In this document: positions 1 through 10,937 of the stretch, piece after piece | Position numbering within the stretch: the first letter of the stretch is position 1 | Layout: every line of letters begins with the position of its first letter | Position numbers and translations under genes: made by a program | The notes under the pieces: model-generated | Seen by the model: only the letters and a program-made list of their open reading frames with translations | Database searches by the model: none | Told to the model about the DNA's origin: nothing | From: Capra hircus | Lineage: Eukaryota; Chordata; Mammalia; Artiodactyla; Bovidae | Direction: 5' to 3' | Length of the DNA: 64,000 bases | Assembly (NCBI RefSeq): GCF_001704415.2 | Contig: NC_030821.1 | Location: forward strand, 35,075,210 to 35,139,209

Positions 1-669
1 GTTCCAAACTGTGTGTCAAAAATAGCTTTAGGAATTAAAGCTACATTACTTCATTAGACCAAAATTTTCGATTTTTTTTTGTGTGTGTGTGTGTGAAACA
101 ATTAAGGTTTTGGTTGCTGGCCTGCCTCCAAACAGTTTTTAGTCTAGGTAAAGCAATGAGAGTTACATCATAATGATTGTTAAAATAACACAATTCGTAT
201 CCAAAGAGTATAATAGTAGCAATAAATATGACAGGAAAAACACTTTCAGAAGGAAAAAAAAATGTTCTCTAAATTTAAGATTGGAAAATATCACTTTTGT
301 TCATGCTGATATACACAAGACATGGTGTAATCCCTTATGTAGACTGGATGAGCCACGAATATTGTTTGAATAAATGAACTGATCAATGAATACTAAATAA
401 TTATAGTTTCATGCTATTCTTTGCACATTGTTAGGGTTTAGTATGAACTTTATCCCCAGTACTACGACTGACTAATGGTGATACAGTCTCTGAAGTTACC
501 CCAGAGAAAGGCTAAAGGATTATTACTGAGTCCATTGCTCCTTGCCCCCACACATGTATGGGGACATCTTTTCTACTCTCCTAATAATGCTAACCATTCA
601 CTTTCTCCTCTATACCTTGCCACTACCTTTTGACTCTCAGAAATGCTCGCCATAACTTGCTCTCCTTTG
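1..669. other. gene-free start of window
   Basis: No gene is seen. A short TG run lies at about 80-95. The stretch ending near 390 (an AATAAATGAA-like end) may be a decayed L2 or MIR tail, but this is weak. The longest frame (66 codons from 173) is lysine/asparagine-rich and looks like chance. Confidence 0.4.
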
Positions 670-1170
670 CCTCCCTCCTATCCGTTTTCTAAGTGCCACC
701 AGAATGACCCATCTAAGAGCATATATGATCAAGATACTGCCTTTTAACATAATTTTCCATGGCTTCTCATTGATGTAAATTCCTTGGTATGGCACACAAG
801 ACCCTTCTTAATCTGGTACGTGCTTGCCTTATTCCTCCACTGTCATCATCCCACTCTAAATTTCAGCCAGACAGCTTCTTAAGTGGCCAAGTGACAGCTC
901 TCTCTCCCATAGCAGTTTGGTTAGCATCCTCTTTCCGCTAGTTTAGACTCCATCTGGCTCCCCCTGGCTCATTTCTAATTGGCCTTGAGATCTCCCCTTT
1001 GTCTCCACTCCCAGCAGAAAATGCTAAAGGGTCCTGTATTCATTCTTATTGTAGCAACCATCACCTGTCTTAATCTCCTATTAACTGCCTAGGTTTCTCT
1101 CATAACTGAAGTACAGGTTTCTTGCCTAACCTGAATTTATCTTATTTACAGTTGTATCTTTAGCACCTGG
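670..1170 (+). repeat. L2 LINE 3' region
   Basis: The sequence follows the L2 3' end in order: 'atggcttctcattg' and 'acccttcttaatctgg' near 760-815, the 'cagccagacagc' type block near 863, then a 'gtatctttagcacctgg' tail at 1153. The tail seems to resume after the Bov-tA at 1171 ('cttagtgcctagctcatgg'). It is non-coding and old. Recognition is by eye only. Confidence 0.5.
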
Positions 1171-1381
1171 GGCTTCCCAGGTGGCTCAGTGGTAAAGAAT
1201 CCACCTGCCAGGGCAGGAGATGCAGGTTCAATCCCTGGGTTGGGAAGATCCCCTGGAGGAGGAAATGGCAAGCCATTCCAGTATTCTTGCCTAGATAATA
1301 CCATGGACAGAGAAGCCTGGCAGGCTACAGTCCATGGAGGTGGGTCACAAAGGAATCGAATGAGACACAGCACTCAGGCTC
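1171..1381 (+). mobile_element. Bov-tA SINE (tRNA-Glu head + BovA)
   Basis: It starts with the tRNA-Glu-derived head 'ggcttcccaggtggctcag', carries the B-box-like 'ggttcaatccctgggttgg' and ends in the BovA tail. It splits the L2 tail. The flanks (about 1154-1170 and 1382-1398) are similar 17-mers differing mainly by transitions, as expected of a decayed target-site duplication. Confidence 0.9.
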
Positions 1382-3193
1382 GCATCCTTAGTGCCTAGCT
1401 CATGGTAGGAATTAATTATATATTCAAGGAAGGAGAAGAATGAATGGTGGCAAAGAACAAGTTATTTGTTCGAATTAGCCTTATCGACCTATTGCATTCT
1501 TCCTGGAAGAAGCTAAGAATCCTCATCTCAGGCATTTTTAGGACCTTTTCCAAACAGTTGCCAGGACCACACTGCTGGGGATGCTGAGGAACGTTAACAA
1601 GACTTTCAGTCCACCTTAAACTAAAGCTGCAGTGTTGTCTAGCAGATCCGCTTGCAGAGAATGGTCTCAGAGCCATCCATCCCAATAGTGTGTTTGAGAA
1701 GCTATAGGAGAAGAGCACCCAGGACTGCAGTTAGAGTCGGAGGAGAGAAGGGGGAGATGGGGGTCCGTGGATCAGTCAATAATCAGTGCACCTTCCTCCC
1801 CACCCCCCTCCCCGCCAGCATCCAGGGGTATGCTGCAGCGATGGCCCCTCTGATTTTAGGCAGTGCACTTCTGCCATCTAGTGGTTCCCTACACTTTTCA
1901 AAATGCCTTGAGTAGAAATGGATCTCCTGTACTGAAAACCCAGCAGAAGCAGAACCAAACCAGGAAGCCAGACTTAAAATAATGCACAAGTACCACCAAC
2001 ATCGAAACAGAAAACCACACTGTTATTTCTGTCCCTTTGTCCTGTGAGATCTTTTGAAAAGAGATCATCCTGACCAGTGTTCCGCGGAATACAAGGTTTA
2101 AGGCTGTGTCACAACCGAGGTCAGAGTGAAATCACATTTGGAACTAGCTTTTATTTCACTGGGAAACAAGAGATGATTTTAGCTTATTGGTGAGTTGACT
2201 ATGCTTTTCTCCCTTCTCGCAAATGGTTCTAAATAAGTTGCAAATATTGCCTAGAAATCATTTTTCCCCAACATTGAACTAGAGAATTTCAAAACTGAAA
2301 GAAAAAAGGCCAAGAAAGTGTCTGTTACTTTTGGCACACAAATGCTGAAAACAACCAAAGATGACAGTGTTGAGATTTAACAAGGAAAACAGTTCAGGGA
2401 GCAGGACTGGCAATGGATGAAATGCTCCTGGTTTTAGTCCTGGAGGGAAGCTGGCGCTCTTACTGTTCTTTTTTTTTTCCCCCATGATGCCCCTAAGGTA
2501 ACTCATTAAAATATTAATAGTCTCACTTTGCTCTGGGGTGGTAAACTGGGACAGATTCAGCTGCACAGAATCACATCCACACGAGGGACACACGGGTCTT
2601 GTCTGCACATACTCTATACCAGAGAAGATCGAGCCTGGAGCGATTCTTCAGACGACAGAGCAGCAGCTGGCCTAGAGCCACACAGAAGGGACAAGAGTCT
2701 TCACCACCAGCTGGGGGAAAGCAGAATTTCTCAGGCAGAAAACAGATTTCTACTTTTACAGAAAACTTACATCCTGCCTCTACAAAAAACCAATACCCAG
2801 AGCAGCGATGGGGGCACAGATAAATGAACTCAGGAGAGACTGCAGCTGATTTAAAAACTGTTTTTTTTCTTTCCCAGTGCTCCTCATTGTATGCATAGCA
2901 CAGCTTCCAACAGTGCAGAGACCCACAGCGGAAACCCACTATCAGCTGACTCAGTTACAGGTCCCACTTGGTCGTTTCATGAGATTCCCATTTCCTGTAT
3001 AGTCTCTACTGAAACAAGTTTGCTGTTTGTTTAGTAAAACATATAAAGAGGATGGGCCCTGCCTGAAAGAAACAAGAATAATTAAATTGAGTTTAAAAAT
3101 AGACATGTTTCTAAGAAAAAAAAATATCAGCTCATCCAAGTGTTTGATATCCTATAGAATCAATTCATTGCTCATCAAAAAAATTTAAATAAG
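1382..3193. other. unique sequence, no gene seen
   Basis: About 1.8 kb without a recognisable young repeat. Several overlapping 60-120 codon frames occur near 1416-1989 and 2279-2939 on both strands. None has a recognisable domain, and their mutual overlap suggests chance. It contains a CTCF-like motif at 1871-1884 and a T-run near 2469-2479. Confidence 0.4.
1871..1884 (-). promoter_or_regulatory. CTCF-like core motif
   Basis: Read on the minus strand the core is CCACTAGATGGCAG. It fits the published CTCF core CCASYAGRKGGCRS at every position. It lies outside any recognised repeat. Motif presence is seen; occupancy is not known. Confidence 0.55.
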
Positions 3194-3198
3194 CTGTC

Positions 3199-3731
3199 TG
3201 ACCATGTTGACATTGCCTATGTTATAAAGAACTACTGAGAAATGGAATATTTTCTGCCACATCAGTAAACAAAGAATGTCACAGTCATCAGCTATTGCAG
3301 CCCTCCAACAGAAGCCAGTCCATGAGATGAGTTCTGAGGAAACTCAGGAAGCAAAGAATACCTGCCATCTAGCAGCCGTCAGACTGTTTCTACATGAGCC
3401 TTGAGGGAACTCAGGATGTGAAAACACAGGGTACTGGCCCCAGAGAGCTGAGGTGCATATCAAAGGTGAGCCCAGACTCCTGCATTTTTCCATCCACAGA
3501 AAAGTGCTAAATTCTATAACAGGGTATCTAGTTTTCTTTAAACAGTTCTCTTGATGTTCTGACTACTTGCCCTTGGTTTCAAAACTTCTAAGTACCCTAG
3601 CTGCCCCCTGCACCTCCTCAGAGCAGTTTCTCAGAGCTATCTGAAATGCCATCTCCTGGGCTGTAGTCCTCATTTTGCCCCAAATAAAGTTTAACTTGCC
3701 ACTCTCACGCTGTGCATTTTTTTAGTCAACA
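3199..3731 (+). mobile_element. solo ERV LTR (533 bp)
   Basis: The element begins TG and ends CA. It is flanked by identical 5-bp duplications (ctgtc at 3194-3198 and 3732-3736). A poly(A) signal AATAAA lies at 3683-3688, about 45 bp before the end, which sets the plus orientation. No gag, pol or env sequence adjoins it, so it is a solo LTR left by recombination. A 5-bp duplication is typical of ERVL-class integration but also occurs elsewhere; the family name is not certain. Confidence 0.7.
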
Positions 3732-3959
3732 CTGTCTTTGGGTTGGCAACTGCCTGAGGGTGTTGCAGTAAAAAGGAAAATAGAAGAACGAGTTTTTCTC
3801 TTTCCCTTTCCTGAAAGAAAGAAGATAAAGAGAACAGTGAGCAGTCCTGAACATCTCCTAGTTTTTTTCACCTTTACTGCTCCTAACTCTGCATGTCTGT
3901 AACTAAATTTGCTTTTCTGTCCCCTAACTCTGCAGGAGCTACAATTCACATTTTCTCCT

Positions 3960-4355
3960 TTGACTCTCTGCTAAATACACCCCCCACCTGGTGTCTACCC
4001 TGACAACACCCTTCCCCTTGTAGTTACATGTCAGAAAGAAGACCACAGAGCCACGAACTGCCGGCCTCCATCACTGGATTACGGGTGCCAGTTTATGTCT
4101 GTCGTTGGAACAACGCGAGAGGAAGGAATCCTGATCCTATCACCTTCGTTCCTCATCACTGACTCCGACTTCGATCCCTTGCCTTATATAAGCCCCTAGA
4201 CTCTTCATGGAGCAAGGGCACAGTTCTTGAGGCATGAGCTTACTGTGTTCCCCTCTCTGCTGGCTGAGAATAAAGGCCACCTTATTATTTCCTCCAGACT
4301 CCATTTTTCATTCGGCTTCGGTAGGCAGAGAAGGCCAAGATTTTGGCTGGCAACA
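3960..4355 (+). mobile_element. second ERV LTR, approximate bounds
   Basis: An LTR-like architecture is seen: a TATA box (TATATA at 4185-4190), a poly(A) signal AATAAA at 4269-4274, a pyrimidine-rich U5-like segment and a CAACA end near 4355. I could not fix the 5' end or a matching duplication, so the start is approximate and may lie further left. The layout suggests a gammaretrovirus-like (ERV1) solo LTR. No coding remnant adjoins it. Confidence 0.55.
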
Positions 4356-4401
4356 AGAGATATTTCCATTTTGTATAAAAACCACTCTTTTGGAGCCAGC
4401 T

Positions 4402-4971
4402 GGTGACTGCAGCCATGAAATTAAAAGATGCTTACTCCTTGGAAGAAAAGTATGACCAACCTAGATAGCATATTCAAAAGCAGAGACATTATTTTGCCGA
4501 CTAAGGTCCGTCTAGTCAAGGCTATGGTTTTTCTTGTGGTCATGTATGGATGTGAGAGTTGGACTGTGAAGAAGGCTGAGCACCGAAGAATTGATGCTTC
4601 TGAACTGTGGTGTTGAAGACTCTTGAGAGTCCCTTGGACTGCAAGGAGATCCAACCAGTCCATTCTGAAGATCAACCCTGGGACTTCTTTGGAAGGAATG
4701 ATGCTGAAGCTGAAACTCCAGTACTTTGGCCACCTCATGGGAAGAGTTGACTCATTGGAAAAGACTCTGATGCTGGGAGGGATTGGGGGCAGGAGGAGAA
4801 GGGGACGACAGAGGATGAGATGGCTGGATGGCATCACAGACTCGATGGATGTGAGTCTGAGTGAACTCCGGGAATTGGTGATGGACAGGGAGACCTGGAG
4901 TGCTGTGATTCATGGGGTTGCAAAGAGTTGGACACGACTGAGTGACTGAACTGAAGTGAACTGAACTGAAC
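4402..4971 (+). mobile_element. BovB (RTE) LINE 3' end
   Basis: A 5'-truncated BovB covering the C-terminal part of its reverse-transcriptase protein. The reading frame shows MYGCESWTVKKAEHRR, QYFGHLMGRVDSLEK and a final KSWTRLSD. A 3-bp loss near 4614 turns the WCWRR stretch into an in-frame TGA, so the frame splits into about 62 and 108 codons. It ends in the (TGAAC)n-like BovB tail. It lies about 45 bp after the second LTR. Confidence 0.9.
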
Positions 4972-5600
4972 ATTTTCTCAGTCTGGGAAAGTCATTCAGC
5001 TAGGTAAGGACATATGATTATAGGACAAATAATCAACTTTATCTTTCTAGACAAATAAAAGATGATTGCTGATGTTCAGTTTGTAAAAGCACTCATATTC
5101 ACAAGACACCTTAGAGGAAGTTTCATTTTTAAAAGGATAAATCAACCAACCATTTATCTCACGGGCAGACAGCCTTACTCTTAGAGAGTGGTAGGTATTC
5201 CTTGCCACAAAACAGGAAATTCAGAAGGAAATTCCAGTAAGGATATAAAGACTGGATTAAGGTCTTCTGAAAAATGCAAAAGGAATCAAAATTCTGCTTA
5301 AATAACAAACTCCAGGTTGCAAAAGCTTTAGGCTTCTCCATTAATTCTGTGATGGCAGGTAATGAACAAGTGGCTTAAAATACAATTACATTAGCATGAC
5401 ATTTTCAGTGAACAGGCTGTCAGGTAAGATGTCTGATTTTCTTTTGCAGGGATGGCTGTGGTCATCAAAGAGTCAGTGATATTCTTCTGCTGAGACTAGC
5501 CACTCCACCCCTCCCCTATGACACCCTTAAGGGTTTGGTCACAGGGTGTCCAGGCTCCAGGTCAAGCATAGCAACTAACCATGGATAACCTAGTCAGGCC
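4972..5600. other. unique sequence, no gene seen
   Basis: No repeat family or domain-bearing frame is recognised. The 60-codon minus frame at 5159-5341 has no recognisable motif. Confidence 0.4.
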
Positions 5601-5604
5601 TATT

Positions 5605-5720
5605 TAGATTTGAATCTCAGTTCCATTACCTATTAGCTATTTGCCTTTGGGCAAATTACTAACATTTTTTTCAGCCGGTTTTCCTTATTTGTAAAAATAA
5701 AAATAATTATTAGGCTAGAA
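5605..5720 (+). repeat. MIR SINE
   Basis: The MIR core order is visible: 'tttgaatctcagttcc', 'tttgggcaaattact', then 'tttgtaaaaataaaaataat'. It is strongly diverged. Confidence 0.65.
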
Positions 5721-6099
5721 AATGCAATTTTTGTAAGGCAGGAACATTTGAATGTCAGCAGTTTATTAGTTCTACCTAGTAAGTTGCAACTGTCATCAAC
5801 CTGGGAAGCAATGGAGCAAGCTGACTGCTACCGTGACCTTAATGTCCATTTCTAAGCAGCTGATGGACAAACTGTGGGAGAAGTTTACTCAAAAAGGTCT
5901 CCACAAGAAAGGTTCAAAACCAGTGTATCTGTCAGGATCTTTGTCAGCTATGTCAAAGAGCTATGTAAGTACACAAATACATGAATTTTTTATCTTACAC
6001 TGGAAGGGTGAAAAAAAATAGTGCATGTAAGAAATCAGGAATTCTTTTTGAGAACATCTTTTAGTAAATAGAGGGGTAGGGTTGGAATAAAAATAGATA

Positions 6100-6215
6100 A
6101 AACCCCTAATCTGCAGCAAACTAGCTGTGCGACCTGGACATGTGGGCTAAGCTCTTATTTTCTGCTTCCTCTTTTATATGATGGGAATAATAACTGGAAC
6201 TCTAAAAGTCACACC
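6100..6215 (+). repeat. MIR SINE
   Basis: MIR core words are seen in order: 'agctgtgcgacc', a pyrimidine-rich stretch, then 'atgatgggaataataactgg'. Confidence 0.6.
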
Positions 6216-6224
6216 GGTAGTGAT

Positions 6225-6425
6225 ACTATCATTTATTCAGTGCTTTATGCCAGGCACCTTACACGATCCCATTTATTCCTCAAAACAGCCATATGAGAAA
6301 AGTTGCTAAAATTCCCAGTTTATAAATGAGAAAACTGGGGATCAACACAGTTAGTGCAAGACCACACAGAAACTAAAAGGTAGAAGTGAGACGAGAACCC
6401 CAGCAGTTTCATTCTAGAACTCACT
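6225..6425 (-). repeat. MIR SINE, reverse
   Basis: It reads as the reverse complement of MIR: 'cccatttattcctcaaaaca', 'aaattcccagtttataaatg', 'agaaaactgggg', 'agaccacacagaaact' and a head near 'gagaacccc'. Confidence 0.65.
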
Positions 6426-6703
6426 ACCCTACCACATGCTTCACTGCTTTTAATCAGAAGGCTTCACTGGACGTTCGTGTCCTCTTTAGCTCTAGCTAGG
6501 GATGAATCAGGTTCCAAATGGTTCATCTCAAATGCCCACCCTAATCACTTTTGTTAGAGGTTTCCAGGAGCATAGTCCACAAAAAGACTGCAAAAGCCAA
6601 ATCTTGTTCAGTGGGAAATAATGCTGTGATTGACTAGTGATGTCTGCCAAGGGCAGATAGGTGCGGCACTTGTAACATTCCTGCTATACCACTTAGGGGA
6701 GGG
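6426..6703. other. short unique stretch
   Basis: It lies between a MIR and a Bov-tA. No repeat or gene is recognised. Confidence 0.4.
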
Positions 6704-6917
6704 GCGTCCCAAGTGGAGCTAGTGGTAAAGAACCCACCTGCCAAAGCCGGAGACAAAAGAGAGGTGGGTTCGATCCCTGAGTCAGGAAGATCCCCTGGAG
6801 AAGGGCATGGCAACCCATTCCAGTATTCTTGCCTGGAGAATCCCATGGACAGAGGAGCCTGGTGGGCTGCAGTCCATAGAAGAGAGTCAGACACGACTGA
6901 AGTGACTTAGCATGCAC
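6704..6917 (+). mobile_element. Bov-tA SINE
   Basis: The head 'gtggagctagtggtaaagaa' is followed by the BovA body with 'ccagtattcttgcctgg' and the end 'gtgacttagcatgcacg'. It is near full length. Confidence 0.9.
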
Positions 6918-6999
6918 GAATTTCATTATTCTATCCTGCATCTCCTCTCTGTAGCTGCTGAGAAAGTAACCAAGGGTGGCCTGGACAAACATGGGCTAC

Positions 7000-7205
7000 T
7001 TGACAGGTCACCAGATAGAACAGGGCTGACTAACAGAATTTTCTGCCAACATGAAAACATCTACTACCGTGGCTACCAGGCACATGTGGCTTTTGAGTAC
7101 TTGAAATGTAGCTGAATAGATTATTTTTAACTTATAAACATGTTTTTAATTAATAAAAACATAAACTTAACATAAACACCACTTGCAGCTGGTGGCCACA
7201 ACATT
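7000..7205 (+). repeat. non-autonomous hAT-Charlie (MER3/MER5-type)
   Basis: It carries the characteristic 'accaggcacatgtggc', 'gtacttgaaatgtagctgaa' and an A/T-rich middle, and closes near 'ggtggccacaacattgatcag'. This resembles Charlie-derived MER elements. The exact subfamily was not assigned. Confidence 0.55.
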
Positions 7206-8340
7206 GATCAGGGCAGTTGAGGAACAAAGGTCACTTGGCTATGGATGAATGCCTTGGGCATGAAACCTGAGGGGAATTCACCCAGGAAGCTGAAAGTCAG
7301 GGCAATGTAAAGTTTGATTAAAGGAGATGATGAGGAAGGAATCTGGATGTCAAAGCAAATACGTGATGCCAAATTTAGAGGAAGGCATGGAGAGCAAGTG
7401 ATTGGGGAGGGATAGGAGGCAAGAGTTACATGACCCGATTTCTCAGCTGTATAAATCCTGGTCTGGGGGCTTCCTACTAATCCTGCAATGGGCAGGGCAC
7501 GGGCTTCAGTCATTTGAATGTCAACTGCCATGCTGTGCTTGGAGACCCTAGCCTCCTTACCCATTCCCAGCTATCCCTGGGAATGTTCCCAGATCTTCAC
7601 CATCCCTTAGCATCCTCCTAATAACCAAAGTCTACCCATTGTTTACAAGAAATAGTCCTAACGACTGACACCAGGTGAACTGTTCACATGTTTAGTAGAT
7701 AGTTCAATAGTTTGGGCTCTTTGCTACCAAAATTCAAATTCACTTGCTCAAAATGAGGAATTAACAGAGGAAACATTGGAGCATCTCATATCAGCTTTGG
7801 ATCCTCGAGTCACAGGAATGGATACTGCTAGATTTCTACAGGAAGTGAGGTCCAATCAGGACGGCCTGCCTTTCATTTTGAGTTTTCTCTTTCTTCTCTT
7901 TCTATACATTAGCTTCCCTTGCCTGGCTGTTCACCTGGCAGGAAACATGCCTTTCAAGAACTTCACCCAAGCTTACATCTTTCTGTCTGTTTCCAAGATT
8001 TAAAATATCAGGAAAGGAACTCCTGGAGTTATAGCGGGGATGATAGGAGTAGGATCATGACTGAGTATGGGCATTCCTAATTGAAAATCACAATACCGAA
8101 AGTGAGGGGAGGAGAAGTGCTCCCAGAAAAGGGGACAGTGGTGGTGTTGCCCCAGGAAAAAAGGAAGAGAAGCTAGGAAAACAAAACAGGTTTTTATGGA
8201 AGAAAGTGTGACGACATAACACAGACAACATATACGCATTAGCAAAGGCTTTTCTTTCTTATAAAGCAGATCAAGCATGACATGGAACTTTGCCAACTGC
8301 AAAACCAGGATGATTTTTTTTCCCTTATTAAAAATCAAAA
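7206..8340. other. unique sequence, no gene seen
   Basis: No repeat is recognised over about 1.1 kb. Frames of 112-118 codons on the minus strand (7208-7564 and 8000-8338) lack recognisable domains and lie in mildly C/T-rich sequence, so they are most likely chance. Confidence 0.4.
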
Positions 8341-9050
8341 GGAAAGCAACCCAGATGCCTTAATTACTTTGATTGTGGAGGTGAAGGAGAGCCTTGCTTT
8401 TAAATGAACATTGTATTTATCCATTAATTGTACCAGGAAATTGAAGAGACGCTTTGGTTTTTATATGTGATTATCTTGATACCTATTGAATAAAAAAAGT
8501 AGTTTTGCCTCATTAGCAGTAAAGTATATAGGGATAATGATGGATCAGTCTAAGTATTATTTCCTTATTTCTGGTTCTAATCACTATATTTAATAAGGAA
8601 GAGCCAGGTTCAATAAAGGATGCATCTGGCTTCAAATGATTAATCAATTTTTATAGAACTCACATGCTGGTAATTTCTTTGAGAAACTAGACAAGACACC
8701 ATGAATCACAACTCACAGCACACATTCCTCAGCCCACTCTAGCAGCTTTGCTTTTGCTAATCAGCTTCAATTGTCTATCTTGGGGCATTTTTTAAAAAAA
8801 GGTGCATCCTTTCTCTCTCACTTCCTGAATTAATGCTGTAGGTAATTAGCTCTTGGCGTTGAGGTCTCTTTCATCTGCATGCAAGTCAACTAAAAGAATT
8901 CCCTCTGCTGCTTGAAATAGGAATTTCTTCCTTTCGCTCCCTCTTTGACTCTTCTTCAAGCTTACTTTAATTAGGATGTCAAATTGTATCATACTTCAGG
9001 GAGCTAAACTTTTTGAGATTGTTCCAGGATAGACTTTTATTGAGTTGGGG
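8341..9050. promoter_or_regulatory. repeat-free ATTA-rich block (candidate enhancer)
   Basis: A 0.7-kb stretch without any recognised mobile element. Homeodomain-type words recur: TAATTAG at 8843-8849 and 8968-8974, 'gattaatcaa' near 8639-8648, 'ctaatcag' near 8758, and the octamer-like 'atgcaagt' near 8880. This resembles developmental conserved non-coding elements. Conservation itself cannot be seen from one sequence. Confidence 0.3.
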
Positions 9051-10041
9051 GGACAATTGTTCTTTGTAATGTCAATTTTTCTTTCCAATTTCTGTGGGCA
9101 GGAGATGAACTAGTCTTGTGCATTAACCACAAGGAGGGAGATGATATGACAGGCTGCAGAGGCTGTAGATTGAGACGAAAATGTGGAATCGTAGGAGACA
9201 AAAACAGGTGTATGCCAAGATGGGCAGAGCTTGAGTGACTGAGGACAGTTCTCAGAAAAGGAACATAAGCAAACAAACAAAAAAAAATTAAAGTCCTGTG
9301 AATTCCAGTTGCAGGGCATTTTGGCTATTTAAAAAATATGCATGTGTGTTATGTATTGCTGTATCTCTGGGGACTGAAAAAGGGACCGCAAATACCTGGT
9401 GAGTCTGCTGCCACTCCTGCCTTTTCCTTCCTCGCTAGCTGACATCACTAATCACTCACGACATCTTCCTGCTGAGCCCACATGTAGACGCAGACTGCTC
9501 CAGACAGTAACTGCCAATTGATCAGAGCTGGCACACAAGATGGAATCTATTTGCAATCCCTGTTCTAGAACATTGTAAGCGTTTAATAAATACGTGTTGA
9601 AATGCACAAATAAATGAAGACATACTTCTAGAGATTACGGGACTTCATTGGTCCCCTTCCCCCTTACACTTAGAGTCTTTTTTTAAAATTTATTTATGTT
9701 TTCTCAGATGGTTCTTTAATTTAGATGCATCATACTACCCTCCAGCATTATCTAAAGCAGGGATAAAAATATGTTACCCTCAAGCTGGGTTTATCCTAGC
9801 ATTCAGGACATCTGGACACGTCTGGAGGACTGGTGGAGTGGGTCTCAGAACTGCATTCCAAAGCATGTCATCTGAGTACATGAGTTTGGATCTAAGACAA
9901 CGAGTCAAAATAGAAAGGAATGTATACGTTTCAAAGTTACATTTTCAACTCATCCCACCCTCTCTTTCCCCAACTGTGTCCACAAATCTGTTCTCTACCT
10001 CTGCAGCTCTATTCCTGCGCTGCAAATAGGCTCATCAATTG
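9051..10041. other. unique sequence with a possible L2/MIR tail
   Basis: No gene is seen. The stretch 9535-9610 ('ctagaacattgtaagcg', 'tttaataaatacgtgttg') resembles the shared L2/MIR 3' end. The remainder is unassigned. Confidence 0.4.
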
Positions 10042-10530
10042 AGAGGATGGCATTGAAATACATACACTACCATGTTTAAAAATGGGGCTTTCCAGGTGGC
10101 ACTAGTGGTAAGAAATGCACCTAAAAATGTAGGAGACGCAAGAGATTTGGTTTCGATCCCCGGGTTGAGAAGATCCCCTAGAAAGGAAATGGCAACCCAC
10201 TCCAGTGTTCTTGCCTGGGAAATCCCATGGACAGAGGTGCATGGTGGGTCACAAAGAATCAGACACAACTGAGCGACTGAGGACAGAGAGATATTTAAAT
10301 TAGATAGCTAGTGGGAAGTTGTTACATAACACAGGGGTCTCAGGCTGGTGCTCTGTGATGACCTAGAGGGGTGGGATGCGAGGGTGAGAGGGAGGCTCAA
10401 GAGAAAGGAGATACAAGGATACTTATGGCTAATTCACATTGTTGTATGTCAGGAATCAACACAACATTGTAAAGCAATTATCCTCCAATTAAAAATAATT
10501 GAAAAAATAAAAGAATAGAAGGGAGGTAAG
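10042..10530 (+). mobile_element. L1 3' UTR, split by a Bov-tA
   Basis: 'ggatggcattgaaatacata' lies before the SINE. After it the L1 resumes with 'tagctagtgggaag', 'gctctgtgatgacctagagg', 'cacaacattgtaaagcaatt' and a short A-rich tail. It is the bovine L1 3' UTR type without coding sequence. The flanks of the SINE ('atgtttaaaa' and 'atatttaaat') look like a decayed duplication. Confidence 0.8.
10085..10281 (+). mobile_element. Bov-tA SINE inside L1
   Basis: Head 'ggggctttccaggtggcact' and BovA body, ending near 'ctgagcgactgagg'. It carries a degenerate A/B-box region ('cctaaaaatgtaggagacgc'). Confidence 0.9.
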
Positions 10531-10745
10531 ATCATGAATACTGAATTCATCGCTCTGATAATTCATCAGTCCAGTCTGACCTGCCACCTTCTAAGTGCAA
10601 GTGGGCTACAATGGAAGACCCAGTAAAAACTACAAAAAAGCTAATCCGAGAAAACAATCATGATATGATGCAAGTATCAAGCACTGGGGTCCCGTATTTA
10701 CATGGTCAGTGAGGCTCTTTGGCAGTATGGGTGGAGACCAGAGAT
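10531..10745. other. short unique stretch
   Basis: No repeat or gene is recognised between the L1 end and the next SINE. Confidence 0.4.
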
Positions 10746-10937
10746 TGAAAGTGAAAGTTGTTTCCACCTCTTTGCGACCCCACGGACTATAGCCCACCGG
10801 GCTTCTCTGTCCATGGGATTCTCCAGGCAAGAATACTGGAATGGGTTGCCATTCCCTTCTCCAGGGGATCTTCCAGACCCAGGGATCAAACCCAGGTCTC
10901 CTGCATTGCAGGCAGATTTTGAGCCACCAGGGAGCAA
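10746..10937 (-). mobile_element. Bov-tA SINE, reverse
   Basis: The reverse-complemented BovA tail ('gtttccacctctttgcgacc') precedes the tRNA-like head ending 'gagccaccagggagca'. Confidence 0.9.

Noticed and set aside
1171..1240. tRNA-Glu-like sequence at the heads of Bov-tA elements
   Set aside because: These are SINE heads with diverged boxes and no complete cloverleaf, so they are not tRNA genes.
3362..3378. CTCF-like word ctgccatctagcag in the first LTR
   Set aside because: On the minus strand it reads CTGCTAGATGGCAG, which breaks the CCA start of the core at two positions. Too weak to call.
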